Source: Planctomycetota bacterium
Lineage (GTDB): Bacteria; Planctomycetota; UBA8742; UBA2392
Direction: 5' to 3'
DNA length: 64,000 nucleotides
NCBI GenBank assembly: GCA_016712285.1
Contig: JADJRK010000001.1
Coordinates: 3,844,001-3,908,000, forward strand
Both the position numbers and the translations under genes were made by a program. The notes below the pieces were generated by a model. That model searched no databases and had not been told where the DNA came from. It was given only the letters and a program-made list of their open reading frames with translations. This document shows positions 1 to 7,446 of the stretch, in pieces (position 1 is the first letter of the stretch; each line of letters starts with the position of its first letter).

Positions 1-2
1 GC

Positions 3-386
3 AACTACGTGCGCTGGATTGAGGACGCGCGCCAGGCTCTGGGCAGCTGCATCGGGCTGGGCTACGAGGACTTCATGCGCGAGCACTTCGCCTGCCCGAT
101 CGTGGACATGCACCTTTCGTACAAGCGCCCGGCACGCTACGGCGACAAGCTCGACATCACCGCGAGCCTGCACTGGATGGAGGTGCCCAAGCTGGTGCAC
201 AGCTACGAAGTGCGCCGCGCAGCCGACGGCGAACTACTGACCACTGCGGAGACCACGCAGGTATTGCTGCACCCCGACCAGAAACTCGCGCTCAACTTCC
301 CGCCGTTTCTTGACGACTTTCGGCAGCGCTGGAAACTAGGCCAGGTGAAGGTCCCCGCGACACCTGCGCCCACCCCCTGGTCCTGA
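3..386 (+). CDS. Acyl-CoA thioesterase-like hotdog protein (5' end outside window)
   Basis: The reading frame is open to the left edge and starts mid-domain with NYVRWIEDAR, which corresponds to the N-terminal catalytic helix region of YbgC/4-hydroxybenzoyl-CoA thioesterase proteins (typically N-x-x-Y-x-R-W-x-E-x-R). About 127 residues are present, close to a full hotdog domain minus the first strand. Members hydrolyse acyl-CoA or acyl-ACP thioesters in the cytoplasm. The gene lies 36 bp upstream of two ketoacyl-synthase genes on the same strand, so release of an acyl chain made by that cluster is a reasonable inferred role. The substrate cannot be read from sequence. The true start lies outside the window. 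Confidence 0.72.
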   Translation, partial: NYVRWIEDARQALGSCIGLGYEDFMREHFACPIVDMHLSYKRPARYGDKLDITASLHWMEVPKLVHSYEVRRAADGELLTTAETTQVLLHPDQKLALNFPPFLDDFRQRWKLGQVKVPATPAPTPWS

Positions 387-422
387 CCTGTTCGCAACCC
401 GCGCCGTCGCTAACCTCGCGCC

Positions 423-1493
423 ATGGACATTGCCATCATAGCCACCGGCGTCGCCGTGCCCCATGGCGACGCGATGTCGCCGTCCGATGACCTGTGGTCA
501 ATGCTGCTCGGCGGGCAGTCGCAGTTGCGCGTACACGCGCACCTGGGGCTCGATTCGCCGGCGTGCACGCTGGCCGAAGGCTTTGCTGCCCCCCGCGCCA
601 CGGCGCTGGCCCACCACGCGCTGCGCCAGGTGATTCGCGATTTGCCGCCAGAGCGCGCAGCCGTGGTCATTGCCACCACAAAGGGCGAACTTGAGCCGTG
701 GCTGGCCGGCCATGGCACAGACGGTTTGAACGCGCTTGCGCAGCAGCTTGCCGACATGGGCGTGAAGTTGCCGCCACTTTGCCGCGTGGTCAGCAACGCC
801 TGCGTCAGCGGCGCCCAGGCCCTGATTGAGGGCCTTGAGCTTGTGGCCGACGGCGACGCCGATGCCGGACTGGTGCTGGCCACCGACGCGCTGACACCCT
901 TCGTTGCGCAGGGCTTTCACAGTCTGCAAGGCGATTCACCGACCGGCACGCGGCCCTTTGATGCCACGCGCGACGGCCTGAGCCTGGGCGAATCCGCGGC
1001 TGCGGTGGTGCTTGCGCGCGGCCCGGGCCCGCGCGTGCACGGGTATGGCGCCAGCAACGACGCCAACCATATCAGCGGCCCCGACCGTGACGGCGGCGGC
1101 TTGGCGCTGGCAATCGAACGCGCTCTGGCGGGGGTCGACCGGTCGCGCATCGTGGCCATCTGCGCCCACGGCACCGGCACCGTCTACAACGACGCCATGG
1201 AAGCGCGCGCCTTTCACCGCGTGTTCGGCAGCAAGCCGCCGCCGGTGTTCGGCATCAAGGGCAGCATCGGCCACACCCTTGGTGCGGCAGGGTTGCTGGA
1301 AGTGATTGTCAGCCTGCGGGTAGCCACCGAGGGCGTGATTCCGCCCACGGTGGGTTATGAAAAGGGCGAGAGTGAACATCCACTCGATGTCGTGCACGGC
1401 AAGCCGCGCAAGGTCAAGCCAGGGCTGGTGCTGACCACCAACAGCGGCTTCGGCGGCATGAACACCGCCATCGTGGTAGGGGGCGGGCCATGA
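423..1493 (+). CDS. Beta-ketoacyl-ACP synthase (condensing enzyme, KAS II-like)
   Basis: A 356-residue thiolase-fold condensing enzyme. The complete Cys-His-His triad is visible: Cys127 in NACVSG, His249 in AHGTGT and His284 in the GIKGSIGHTLGAAG motif, with Lys279 and a C-terminal GFGG loop (342-345). It should catalyse decarboxylative condensation of malonyl-ACP with an acyl primer. It is shorter than FabF (about 410 residues), as is common in dedicated secondary-pathway synthases. Its stop codon overlaps the next gene by 4 bp (ATGA), so the two are probably co-translated as a KS/chain-length-factor pair. The upstream thioesterase fits an aryl-polyene-like or other type II polyketide/fatty acid cluster cut by the window edge. 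The family call is firm; the product is unknown. Confidence 0.85.
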   Translation: MDIAIIATGVAVPHGDAMSPSDDLWSMLLGGQSQLRVHAHLGLDSPACTLAEGFAAPRATALAHHALRQVIRDLPPERAAVVIATTKGELEPWLAGHGTDGLNALAQQLADMGVKLPPLCRVVSNACVSGAQALIEGLELVADGDADAGLVLATDALTPFVAQGFHSLQGDSPTGTRPFDATRDGLSLGESAAAVVLARGPGPRVHGYGASNDANHISGPDRDGGGLALAIERALAGVDRSRIVAICAHGTGTVYNDAMEARAFHRVFGSKPPPVFGIKGSIGHTLGAAGLLEVIVSLRVATEGVIPPTVGYEKGESEHPLDVVHGKPRKVKPGLVLTTNSGFGGMNTAIVVGGGP

Positions 1494-2281
1494 CCGCACA
1501 CCTGCTTGCCTACGCGCGCATCTTTCCGTCGGGCCTGCTGAGCTGGGTCGGCGGCGACCTGACGCGCACAAGCTGGCGCCAGCTCGGCGACGACACGCGC
1601 GGACCGCTGGGTATACCGGCGCTCAAGGCCCGCTGGTTCTTCGAGCAGCCGCACCCCAAGTTCGGGCGCATGGACCCGCTGTGCAAGATTGCCGTGGCGG
1701 CGTCACAGATGCTGGCGCGCGCGTTGCCTGATGACCGCGACGAGGTTGCGCAGGTGGGCGGCACGATGTTGGGCTGCCTCGAAGTGGACGCGCAGTTTGA
1801 GCAGACGCGTCTGGCCGGCAACCCGTCGCCTGCGCTGTTTGTGTACACTCTGCCCAGCATGTTCCAGGGCGAAGTGGCGATTCTGCACAAGCTGCGGGGC
1901 CGCTGCACCTTGCTGTCGGCCGGACCGCTCAGTGGGCTGACCGCGCTGGCCACCGCGATCCGCTGGATTGAAAAAGGCCGCGCCACGCACGTGCTGGCCA
2001 TCGCCGCCGACGCGGCTGGCGCAGCGGCCCATGCGCTCACACCCGACAACAAGCCGCAAAGTGCCGCGGCGGCGTGGCTGCTGTCAGCGCAGGGAGAAGG
2101 GCCGATACTGTCCGACGCGCAGTTTGGTGTCGCGGCGGACGGCGCCCGAGAGTTGAAGCCGGGCGACTTGCGCTATGGGCTGCGCGGCATTGACACCCTT
2201 GAGGCGCTGCTGCTGAGTGGCGAGACCGGCCGGGTGCATGCGCAGGGCGACGGCCGCAACGTTTCTTTCGTGGTTGGTTAG
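1490..2281 (+). CDS. Ketoacyl-synthase-like protein, chain-length-factor type, no active-site Cys
   Basis: 263 residues resembling the N-terminal half of a ketoacyl synthase. The segment LLSAGPLSGL (141-150) aligns with the VSNACVSG nucleophile loop of the upstream gene, but the Cys position is Pro146. The C-terminal His motifs are also absent and the protein ends soon after (NVSFVVG). It cannot condense on its own. This matches the short synthase-like partners (Ketoacyl-synt_2 type) found with an active KS in aryl polyene and similar type II clusters, where they are thought to set chain length. It starts with an ATGA overlap on the active KS, supporting a heterodimer. Family assignment is from motif alignment by eye. 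Confidence 0.68.
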   Translation: MTAHLLAYARIFPSGLLSWVGGDLTRTSWRQLGDDTRGPLGIPALKARWFFEQPHPKFGRMDPLCKIAVAASQMLARALPDDRDEVAQVGGTMLGCLEVDAQFEQTRLAGNPSPALFVYTLPSMFQGEVAILHKLRGRCTLLSAGPLSGLTALATAIRWIEKGRATHVLAIAADAAGAAAHALTPDNKPQSAAAAWLLSAQGEGPILSDAQFGVAADGARELKPGDLRYGLRGIDTLEALLLSGETGRVHAQGDGRNVSFVVG

Positions 2282-2331
2282 TCGGTTTCTCGCGTTGGTC
2301 GGCAACGATCCGTTTGTGATCGGGGGAGTCG

Positions 2332-3378
2332 CTACTCGCTGCGGGCGCGATAATCCTGCCACCAGTTGCGAAGCTCGCGGCGCAGCTGGCTGACTTCTCG
2401 GCGGCCCATGGCGTTCAGGCGATCGACCGCTTCGGGGTAGCCTTCGCCGATGATCGGCCCCTCGTCGCCGCGCCACCACTTGAAGCGCAGGTACGCAGCC
2501 GAGCGCGTTTCGGTCACGTCGCTGCTGAATAGTTCCCACAGGTAGTCGCCGTAGCGCAGGCCGGCGAACTTCTTGTCGCCCAGCTCCACCTCGCGCTTCT
2601 CAAACTCGTCAAGCACGCGCTTGACCTTGGTGATGGCTTTGACGCGGTCTTCGTGCGAAGCAGTCGGGTGAAAGTTGAATTGCGTGGCCGGGTCCGCGAC
2701 CCAGATCGCCTCAAACATCAGGGCTGCGCCGCGCCGCAGTTTTTCGGCTTGCAGCGCCGCCGCCGGTGACACGTCTTCGCCCGGCGCGTGGCCCTGCATC
2801 AGGTCGGCGCAATGACGCAACAGCAGCGTCCAGCCGCGCACCCCCAGCTTGCGGTCAAGAAACACCACCAGCCGCATCGCCTCTTCGACCGGGCCGTTGG
2901 CGCCCTTGCCTGTTTCGGCACGCACACCTTCGCAGAACTTCTTGAGGTACTGCCCGCCATCCAGCAGCTTGCGCAGCGCTTCAATTCGCTTCGCACTCAG
3001 GCCTTTCTCGGCGGCGCCTGAGGCCGCTGCCGCCGACACGCGGGTGAACACATCCAGCCCCGCACTGCGAATCTCCTGGTGTTCGCTCTCCAGCGCCGCA
3101 AGCGCGACGACACTGGCATTGGCGGTGTTGGCCAGCGCGATTTCGCCCAGCACGGTCTGCGCTTCGCGCACGCCCAGCCGCAGCAGCTCGGTGCCCATCT
3201 CTTCCGCGGTCTTGGTGCTGATGCCGGCAAGCTCCGTGGCTGCGCGGTCTTTCTGGCCGGCGTCCTGCGACAGCAGGCCGTCAATCACCTGCGCCGCGGT
3301 CATCTCCACGGCGGCCGGCTGCGCGTGATGTATCGCGGAAAGGGCAAGCAGAAGCAGGCCAGCGAGTGCGTACTTCAT
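2332..3378 (-). CDS. Secreted helical (HEAT-like) protein of unknown function
   Basis: 348 residues. The start chosen is MKYALAGLLLLALSA, a clear signal peptide; the frame stays open about 180 bp further upstream, but that part is unlike a protein N-terminus. The mature part is rich in Ala, Leu, Glu and Lys, with spaced helical segments reminiscent of HEAT/Armadillo repeats (roughly residues 25-130). It ends in a Trp/Arg-rich tail (WWRGDEG, NWWQDYRARSE). No catalytic motif is visible. It faces away from its neighbours and is preceded by repeat-rich DNA. An envelope scaffold or binding role is possible, but no function can be assigned. Confidence 0.65.
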   Translation of the reverse strand: MKYALAGLLLLALSAIHHAQPAAVEMTAAQVIDGLLSQDAGQKDRAATELAGISTKTAEEMGTELLRLGVREAQTVLGEIALANTANASVVALAALESEHQEIRSAGLDVFTRVSAAAASGAAEKGLSAKRIEALRKLLDGGQYLKKFCEGVRAETGKGANGPVEEAMRLVVFLDRKLGVRGWTLLLRHCADLMQGHAPGEDVSPAAALQAEKLRRGAALMFEAIWVADPATQFNFHPTASHEDRVKAITKVKRVLDEFEKREVELGDKKFAGLRYGDYLWELFSSDVTETRSAAYLRFKWWRGDEGPIIGEGYPEAVDRLNAMGRREVSQLRRELRNWWQDYRARSE

Positions 3379-3709
3379 GGGCATAGTCTGACAAACGAAC
3401 GCTGCGGGCGAAAGTTCTGAGTTTGTGCGGGGACTGCTCTGCCGCCAAGGCGCCCAGAAACGCCAAGAACGGCACAGCAATGACTTGGCAGTGCTTCGGG
3501 CAGTTGCATTAAGTTCGAAAGGCAGTTCTCCGCGTCTCTGCGCCTCTGCGAGAAACAAGCCTTTGCACCAGCAGTTCTTGGCGGACCTTGGCAGCTTGGC
3601 GGCCCAAGGCAGTTGCAGTGATAGCAGCGAGTCAGGGCCGCTGGTTCAGTGGCCGCAGTGTTTTGCTACACTGGCGCGACTCGGCGTGGTCCCGTAGCTG
3701 GCTTACCAT
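3379..3709. repeat. Gene-free 330 bp gap filled with degenerate dispersed repeats
   Basis: No plausible gene lies here. The DNA carries phrases found again in other gaps of this window: 'GCCAAGGCGCCCAGAAACGCC' type text (about 3447-3470), 'GGGCAGTTGC' (3498), 'GAAAGGCAGTTCTCCGCGTC' type text (3518-3540) and 'GCGCCTCTGCGAGAAA'. The phrase CGAAAGGCAGTTCTC recurs near 21690. The bases just before 3710 should hold the promoter of the EF-hand gene, but no convincing -35/-10 pair was seen. Confidence 0.6.
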
Positions 3710-4828
3710 ATGAAGAAAGTTGTCCCGACCGTCATCCTTGCGCTGATCGGCATTGCCGTCGGTGTGACTGCGTGGTTTGCGCTGTTCGACAAGCCGCCAG
3801 CCGACCAACCCCTGCCGCCCGGCAACGGTGAACTGGTGGTCGAGGACCGCGAGTTTGACCTCGAGAAGTTCATCTCGCACTTTGACAGCGACGGCGACGG
3901 CCGCATCAGCCGCGAAGAATTCGAAAAGGGCTATGGCCACGGCGAGAACCAGGTCGCTATCTCCGCTGAGGGCGGCGTGAAGGTTGAGCTTGAGCCCGCG
4001 TGGCGGCTGCTGGATATTGACCGCGACGGCTTTATCACCGAGCGCGAACTGACACTGCGCAATGACGCAAGGTGGATCCAGCACCGCGCGAAAACTGAGG
4101 CCCGCGGACTGATGGCGCGCGAGTGGGACTCGATCCTGCTGGCGTTGAACCAGCCGCGCCTGAAAGCCTACGAGCGCGAAAAGGGTGGCGTGGCCCGCGG
4201 CGAGTTGCCCTTTGGCGGGCGCTGGTTTGACAAGAAGTACTTTGGTGAGTGGTGCCAGGTGCGCACGCCCAGCGGCGAGATGTATGAGGGCTTTCTCAGC
4301 GAACACGGCGGGCGCACCTATGCGCTCATGCCGCACGTGACGGTGCACGAGGTGCCCTACGTGCCTGAAGTGGAAGCGGCGGTCACCGCCGACGAGCGCG
4401 TGATGGTCACGGAGTGGGCGGCCCCGAAGGCGGGCTCATTGATTCACGGGCTCACCTATGAAACCTTCGGGCAGGTCGTGCGCGCCATGCCGAACGGTTT
4501 TGAGCATGAAGGCTTCATCCGGCGCGAGAAGGGCATGCTACGCGTAGCGGTGTGGTCGCCCCGGTTGCGCATCGTCAAGCGCGACGAATGCGAGATCACG
4601 CCCCTGCCTCAGGCTCCGCAGGCCGTGTACATCGCCGAGGTACGCAAGCTGAAACTGCAGGATGCCGACGGGGCACTGGCCCTGGCCAAACGCTGCCGCG
4701 ACTGGGGCATGGAAGCCGAGGCGCTGAACATGTACATGCGCGCGCTGGTCTTCAAGCCCGACGCCGCCGACGCGCTTGCGTACTGGGGCATCGAGGTCAA
4801 GGACGAGCAGTACTACCCGCGGAAGTGA
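3710..4828 (+). CDS. Membrane-anchored EF-hand protein
   Basis: 372 residues. Residues 4-24 form a single N-terminal hydrophobic helix (KKVVPTVILALIGIAVGV), so the rest is probably extracytoplasmic. Two canonical EF-hand calcium loops follow: D59-S-D61-G-D63-G-R-I-S-R-E-E70 and D102-I-D104-R-D106-G-F-I-T-E-R-E113, each with acidic ligands at positions 1, 3, 5 and 12. The middle (about 180-300) is an uncharacterised beta-rich region. Residues 310-365 look like one or two TPR-type helices (ADGALALAKRCRDWGMEAEA). Calcium binding is well supported; the partner is unknown. The stop is 1 bp before the xseA start, so the two genes are probably one transcript. Confidence 0.78.
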   Translation: MKKVVPTVILALIGIAVGVTAWFALFDKPPADQPLPPGNGELVVEDREFDLEKFISHFDSDGDGRISREEFEKGYGHGENQVAISAEGGVKVELEPAWRLLDIDRDGFITERELTLRNDARWIQHRAKTEARGLMAREWDSILLALNQPRLKAYEREKGGVARGELPFGGRWFDKKYFGEWCQVRTPSGEMYEGFLSEHGGRTYALMPHVTVHEVPYVPEVEAAVTADERVMVTEWAAPKAGSLIHGLTYETFGQVVRAMPNGFEHEGFIRREKGMLRVAVWSPRLRIVKRDECEITPLPQAPQAVYIAEVRKLKLQDADGALALAKRCRDWGMEAEALNMYMRALVFKPDAADALAYWGIEVKDEQYYPRK

Positions 4829-4829
4829 C

Positions 4830-6020
4830 TTGGAACCGATCAGCGTCACCGAGCTTTCGCAGCAACTGAAGCGCGCCATCGAGGCCCCGTTCAGCAACGT
4901 CGCCGTTACTGGCGAGCTTGGCAATTATCGCGGCCAGCACCACTCGGGCCACGTCTACTGCAACCTCAAGGACAGCGGCGCGCAGATTCGCCTGATCATC
5001 TGGCGCGGCACCTTTGAGCGACTGCGCTTTGAACTCAAGGACGGCCTCGAGGTCACCATCGTCGGCAAGCTTGACGTCTACGCCCGCCGCGGCGAATACT
5101 CGCTGGTGGCCACCAGCGTTGAGCCGCGCGGTATCGGCGGCCTGCAACTGGCCTTTCAGCAGATGTACGACCGCCTTGAAGCCGAGGGCCTGTTCGGCGA
5201 CGACCACAAGGTTGCGCTGCCCGCGTACCCGCAGCGCATTGCGATCATCACGTCGCCGACGGGTGCCGCGGTGCACGACATCGTGACCACGGCGCGGCGC
5301 CGCAACCGGTTGGTCGAGCTGCTGGTCTATCCCGTGAAGGTGCAGGGCGAGGGAGCATCCGAAAGCATCGCGCGGGCGATTCGGCGCGTGAACGCACTGA
5401 ACGACAGGCTTGGCATTGACGTCATCATCGTCGGGCGCGGCGGCGGCTCACTGGAAGACCTGTGGGCGTTCAACGAAGAGCCCGTGGCGCGTGCGATCTT
5501 TGACAGCGAGATCCCGATTGTCAGCGCCGTGGGCCACGAGGTCGACACCACGATCGCCGACCTTGTCGCCGACCTGCGCGCGCCCACGCCGACCGCCGCC
5601 GCCGAGATGGTCGTGCCCGAACTCGTCGGCATGATCGAGCTGGCGCAGGAGTACCGCTTGCGCCTTGGTCGCGGGTTGCGCCACACCAGCGAAATCTGGA
5701 AAGAGCGGCTGCAAACCCTGCAAAGCCGCCTGCTCGCGCAAGGTCCGCTCAATCAACTGCGGCGTGAGCAGCAGAGGTTAGACTATCTGCTTGAGGGCCT
5801 GCAGGGCCGCATGAAACACAGGCTGGCCTCAAGCCGCGACCACGCCAACGCGCTGGGCCAGCAGTTGAACGCGCTGAGCCCTCTGGCCGTGCTGCAGCGC
5901 GGCTACAGCATCACCAAGGACGAGCAGGGCCGGGTCGTCAAGCGGGCGAGCGAGGTGTCGCCCGGCACGACATTGCGGACAAAACTTGCCGATGGCGAAC
6001 TGACAAGCAGGGTGGTGTAA
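4830..6020 (+). CDS. xseA: Exodeoxyribonuclease VII large subunit
   Basis: 396 residues, cytoplasmic, degrading single-stranded DNA as a complex with the small subunit XseB; no xseB is visible nearby. Order: N-terminal OB-fold (about 1-100, with VAVTGELGNYRGQHHSGHVY), then the catalytic core with TSPTGAAVHD (141-150), GRGGGSLEDLWAFN (202-215) and GHEVDTTIADLVAD (235-248), then a coiled-coil and a C-terminal LQRGYSITKD segment. The TTG at 4830 is chosen because LEPISVTELSQQL matches the family N-terminus and GGAAG sits 5 bp upstream. An earlier TTG at 4776 would overlap the previous gene by 53 bp and adds unlike sequence. Confidence 0.95.
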   Translation: MEPISVTELSQQLKRAIEAPFSNVAVTGELGNYRGQHHSGHVYCNLKDSGAQIRLIIWRGTFERLRFELKDGLEVTIVGKLDVYARRGEYSLVATSVEPRGIGGLQLAFQQMYDRLEAEGLFGDDHKVALPAYPQRIAIITSPTGAAVHDIVTTARRRNRLVELLVYPVKVQGEGASESIARAIRRVNALNDRLGIDVIIVGRGGGSLEDLWAFNEEPVARAIFDSEIPIVSAVGHEVDTTIADLVADLRAPTPTAAAEMVVPELVGMIELAQEYRLRLGRGLRHTSEIWKERLQTLQSRLLAQGPLNQLRREQQRLDYLLEGLQGRMKHRLASSRDHANALGQQLNALSPLAVLQRGYSITKDEQGRVVKRASEVSPGTTLRTKLADGELTSRVV

Positions 6021-6041
6021 CGAGGCGCCCCGGGCATACGC

Positions 6042-7310
6042 ATGCAAAACGAGCCGGTCAAACGTCGAGTGTTGCAGGGCCAGTGTGTCTGGCCGATCAG
6101 CCCCAACCAGGCGCGGGTTGAGGGCAACTCGATTCTGTACACGGCATACGACGACCCCTTCCACCGCCCGGAATCCGGCTACCTGGGCCTGCCCCACGTT
6201 GAGTACGAGCCCATCCCAGTCGAAGGCATCATCACGCCCGCTTTCTGCGACTGGCACTACCACTGGGTGCAGCACCGCATCATGGGCGTCAAGGGCAAGT
6301 CGCTGCTCGGCTGGCTGGCTGAAGACGCGTGGCCCGAAGAAGCCCGCTTCAGCGAGCCCGGCTTTGCCGCCGTCGCCGCTGAGGGCTTTGTGCGCAAGCA
6401 GGCGGCTGCGGGCACGCTGGCCGGCGCATGCTGGTGCAGCCCGCACCTTGAAAGCGTGCGCGCCGCGGTGGATGCGGGCGTGCGCTTTTCGCTGATCGGC
6501 CCGGCGGTGATGACCACCGGCGAGCCCAAGACCCTCGTGCGCCCGATCAGCGACGTGATCGCGATGCTCAAGGAGTTGCAGATCGAACTCGAAGAACAGC
6601 TGGCGGTCACGCCGCGCTTTGCCCTGAGCTGCGACATGAAGGCGCTGCGCGAGCTGCATGAGTTCGCCTTTGACTACACGCTTTGGGTGCAGACCCACCT
6701 GGCCGAGAACGAAGACGAATGCGCAGCCGTCGCCCGCGCGTACCCCGACGCCAAGAGCTACGTCGACGTCTACGACCAGGCCGGCTTGCTTACGCCGCGC
6801 ACGCTGCTTGCCCACTGCGTGCACCTGGATGACTTTGACTGGCGCACGATCAAGAAGCGCGGCAGCATCGTCGTGCATTGCCCCACCAGCAACGAGGCCC
6901 TGGGCAGCGGCCGCATGAAGCTTGAGAAAGTGCGCGCCATGGACATCCCCTGGGTGATGGGCACGGACATCGGCGCCGGGCCGGACCTGTGCATGATGGA
7001 TGTGATCGAGACCGTCACCCGCATCCACGACTGGAGCGCCCCGGTCAGCACCATCGAGGCCTTCTTTCGCGCCACTGTCAGCATGGAAATGCTGGAAAGC
7101 TATGCCAGCCGCAAAAGCCGCGTCACCCGCATCATGGGCACGGCGCGCGCCGGCTTCATTGAGTTCAAGCGCCCCAAGGCGATTGACCGCAGCGACCGCG
7201 ACCCCGAACACATCCTGGCCGCGATCGTAGACCAGTACCGCAAAGACCCCGCGCGTTCTATCGCTGCCGTCTACGACCAGAACTTCAACTTGCTGCACGA
7301 AAACCGCTGA
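6042..7310 (+). CDS. Amidohydrolase, guanine-deaminase-like
   Basis: 422 residues of the metal-dependent TIM-barrel amidohydrolase superfamily. Visible metal and active-site residues: His72 and His74 in FCDWHYHWVQ (HxH on strand 1), His219 in WVQTHLAENEDE, His258 in LLAHCVHLDD and Asp309 in VMGTDIGAGPD. The VVHCPTSNEALGSG block after His258 closely follows guanine deaminases (HCPNSN-x-x-x-SG). The likely reaction is hydrolytic deamination of a purine or similar ring (guanine to xanthine). Other members of the group (chlorohydrolase, other deaminases) cannot be excluded. It begins 21 bp after xseA. No purine catabolism neighbours are present, so the substrate rests on motif similarity only. 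Confidence 0.72.
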   Translation: MQNEPVKRRVLQGQCVWPISPNQARVEGNSILYTAYDDPFHRPESGYLGLPHVEYEPIPVEGIITPAFCDWHYHWVQHRIMGVKGKSLLGWLAEDAWPEEARFSEPGFAAVAAEGFVRKQAAAGTLAGACWCSPHLESVRAAVDAGVRFSLIGPAVMTTGEPKTLVRPISDVIAMLKELQIELEEQLAVTPRFALSCDMKALRELHEFAFDYTLWVQTHLAENEDECAAVARAYPDAKSYVDVYDQAGLLTPRTLLAHCVHLDDFDWRTIKKRGSIVVHCPTSNEALGSGRMKLEKVRAMDIPWVMGTDIGAGPDLCMMDVIETVTRIHDWSAPVSTIEAFFRATVSMEMLESYASRKSRVTRIMGTARAGFIEFKRPKAIDRSDRDPEHILAAIVDQYRKDPARSIAAVYDQNFNLLHENR

Positions 7311-7319
7311 CGCGGAGTG

Positions 7320-7440
7320 CTGGAGGTTGGAGATGGGAGATGGGAGGCCGGAAAGATAGCCGGCAGTTGCCCTGGCATCCAACGTCCAACCTCGATCCTC
7401 CCAACTTCCCCTTGCTCCTTCCCCCCAACGGGGTCGGGCG
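7320..7440. repeat. G-rich then C-rich imperfect inverted repeat
   Basis: Upstream of the 1165-residue protein gene. A purine string (GGAGGTTGGAGATGGGAG) is followed by GCCGGCAGTTGCC and then pyrimidine text (CCAACCTCGATCCTCCCAAC, CTTCCCC). The two halves are imperfectly complementary. The same G-rich/C-rich layout recurs at 24845, 27655, 29395 and 33275. Confidence 0.6.
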
Positions 7441-7446
7441 CGTAAG

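Noticed and set aside
2332..3558. Longer start (408 codons) for the secreted helical protein
   Set aside because: The first 60 codons translate repeat DNA with no bacterial N-terminus. MKYALAGLLLL is a clean signal peptide.
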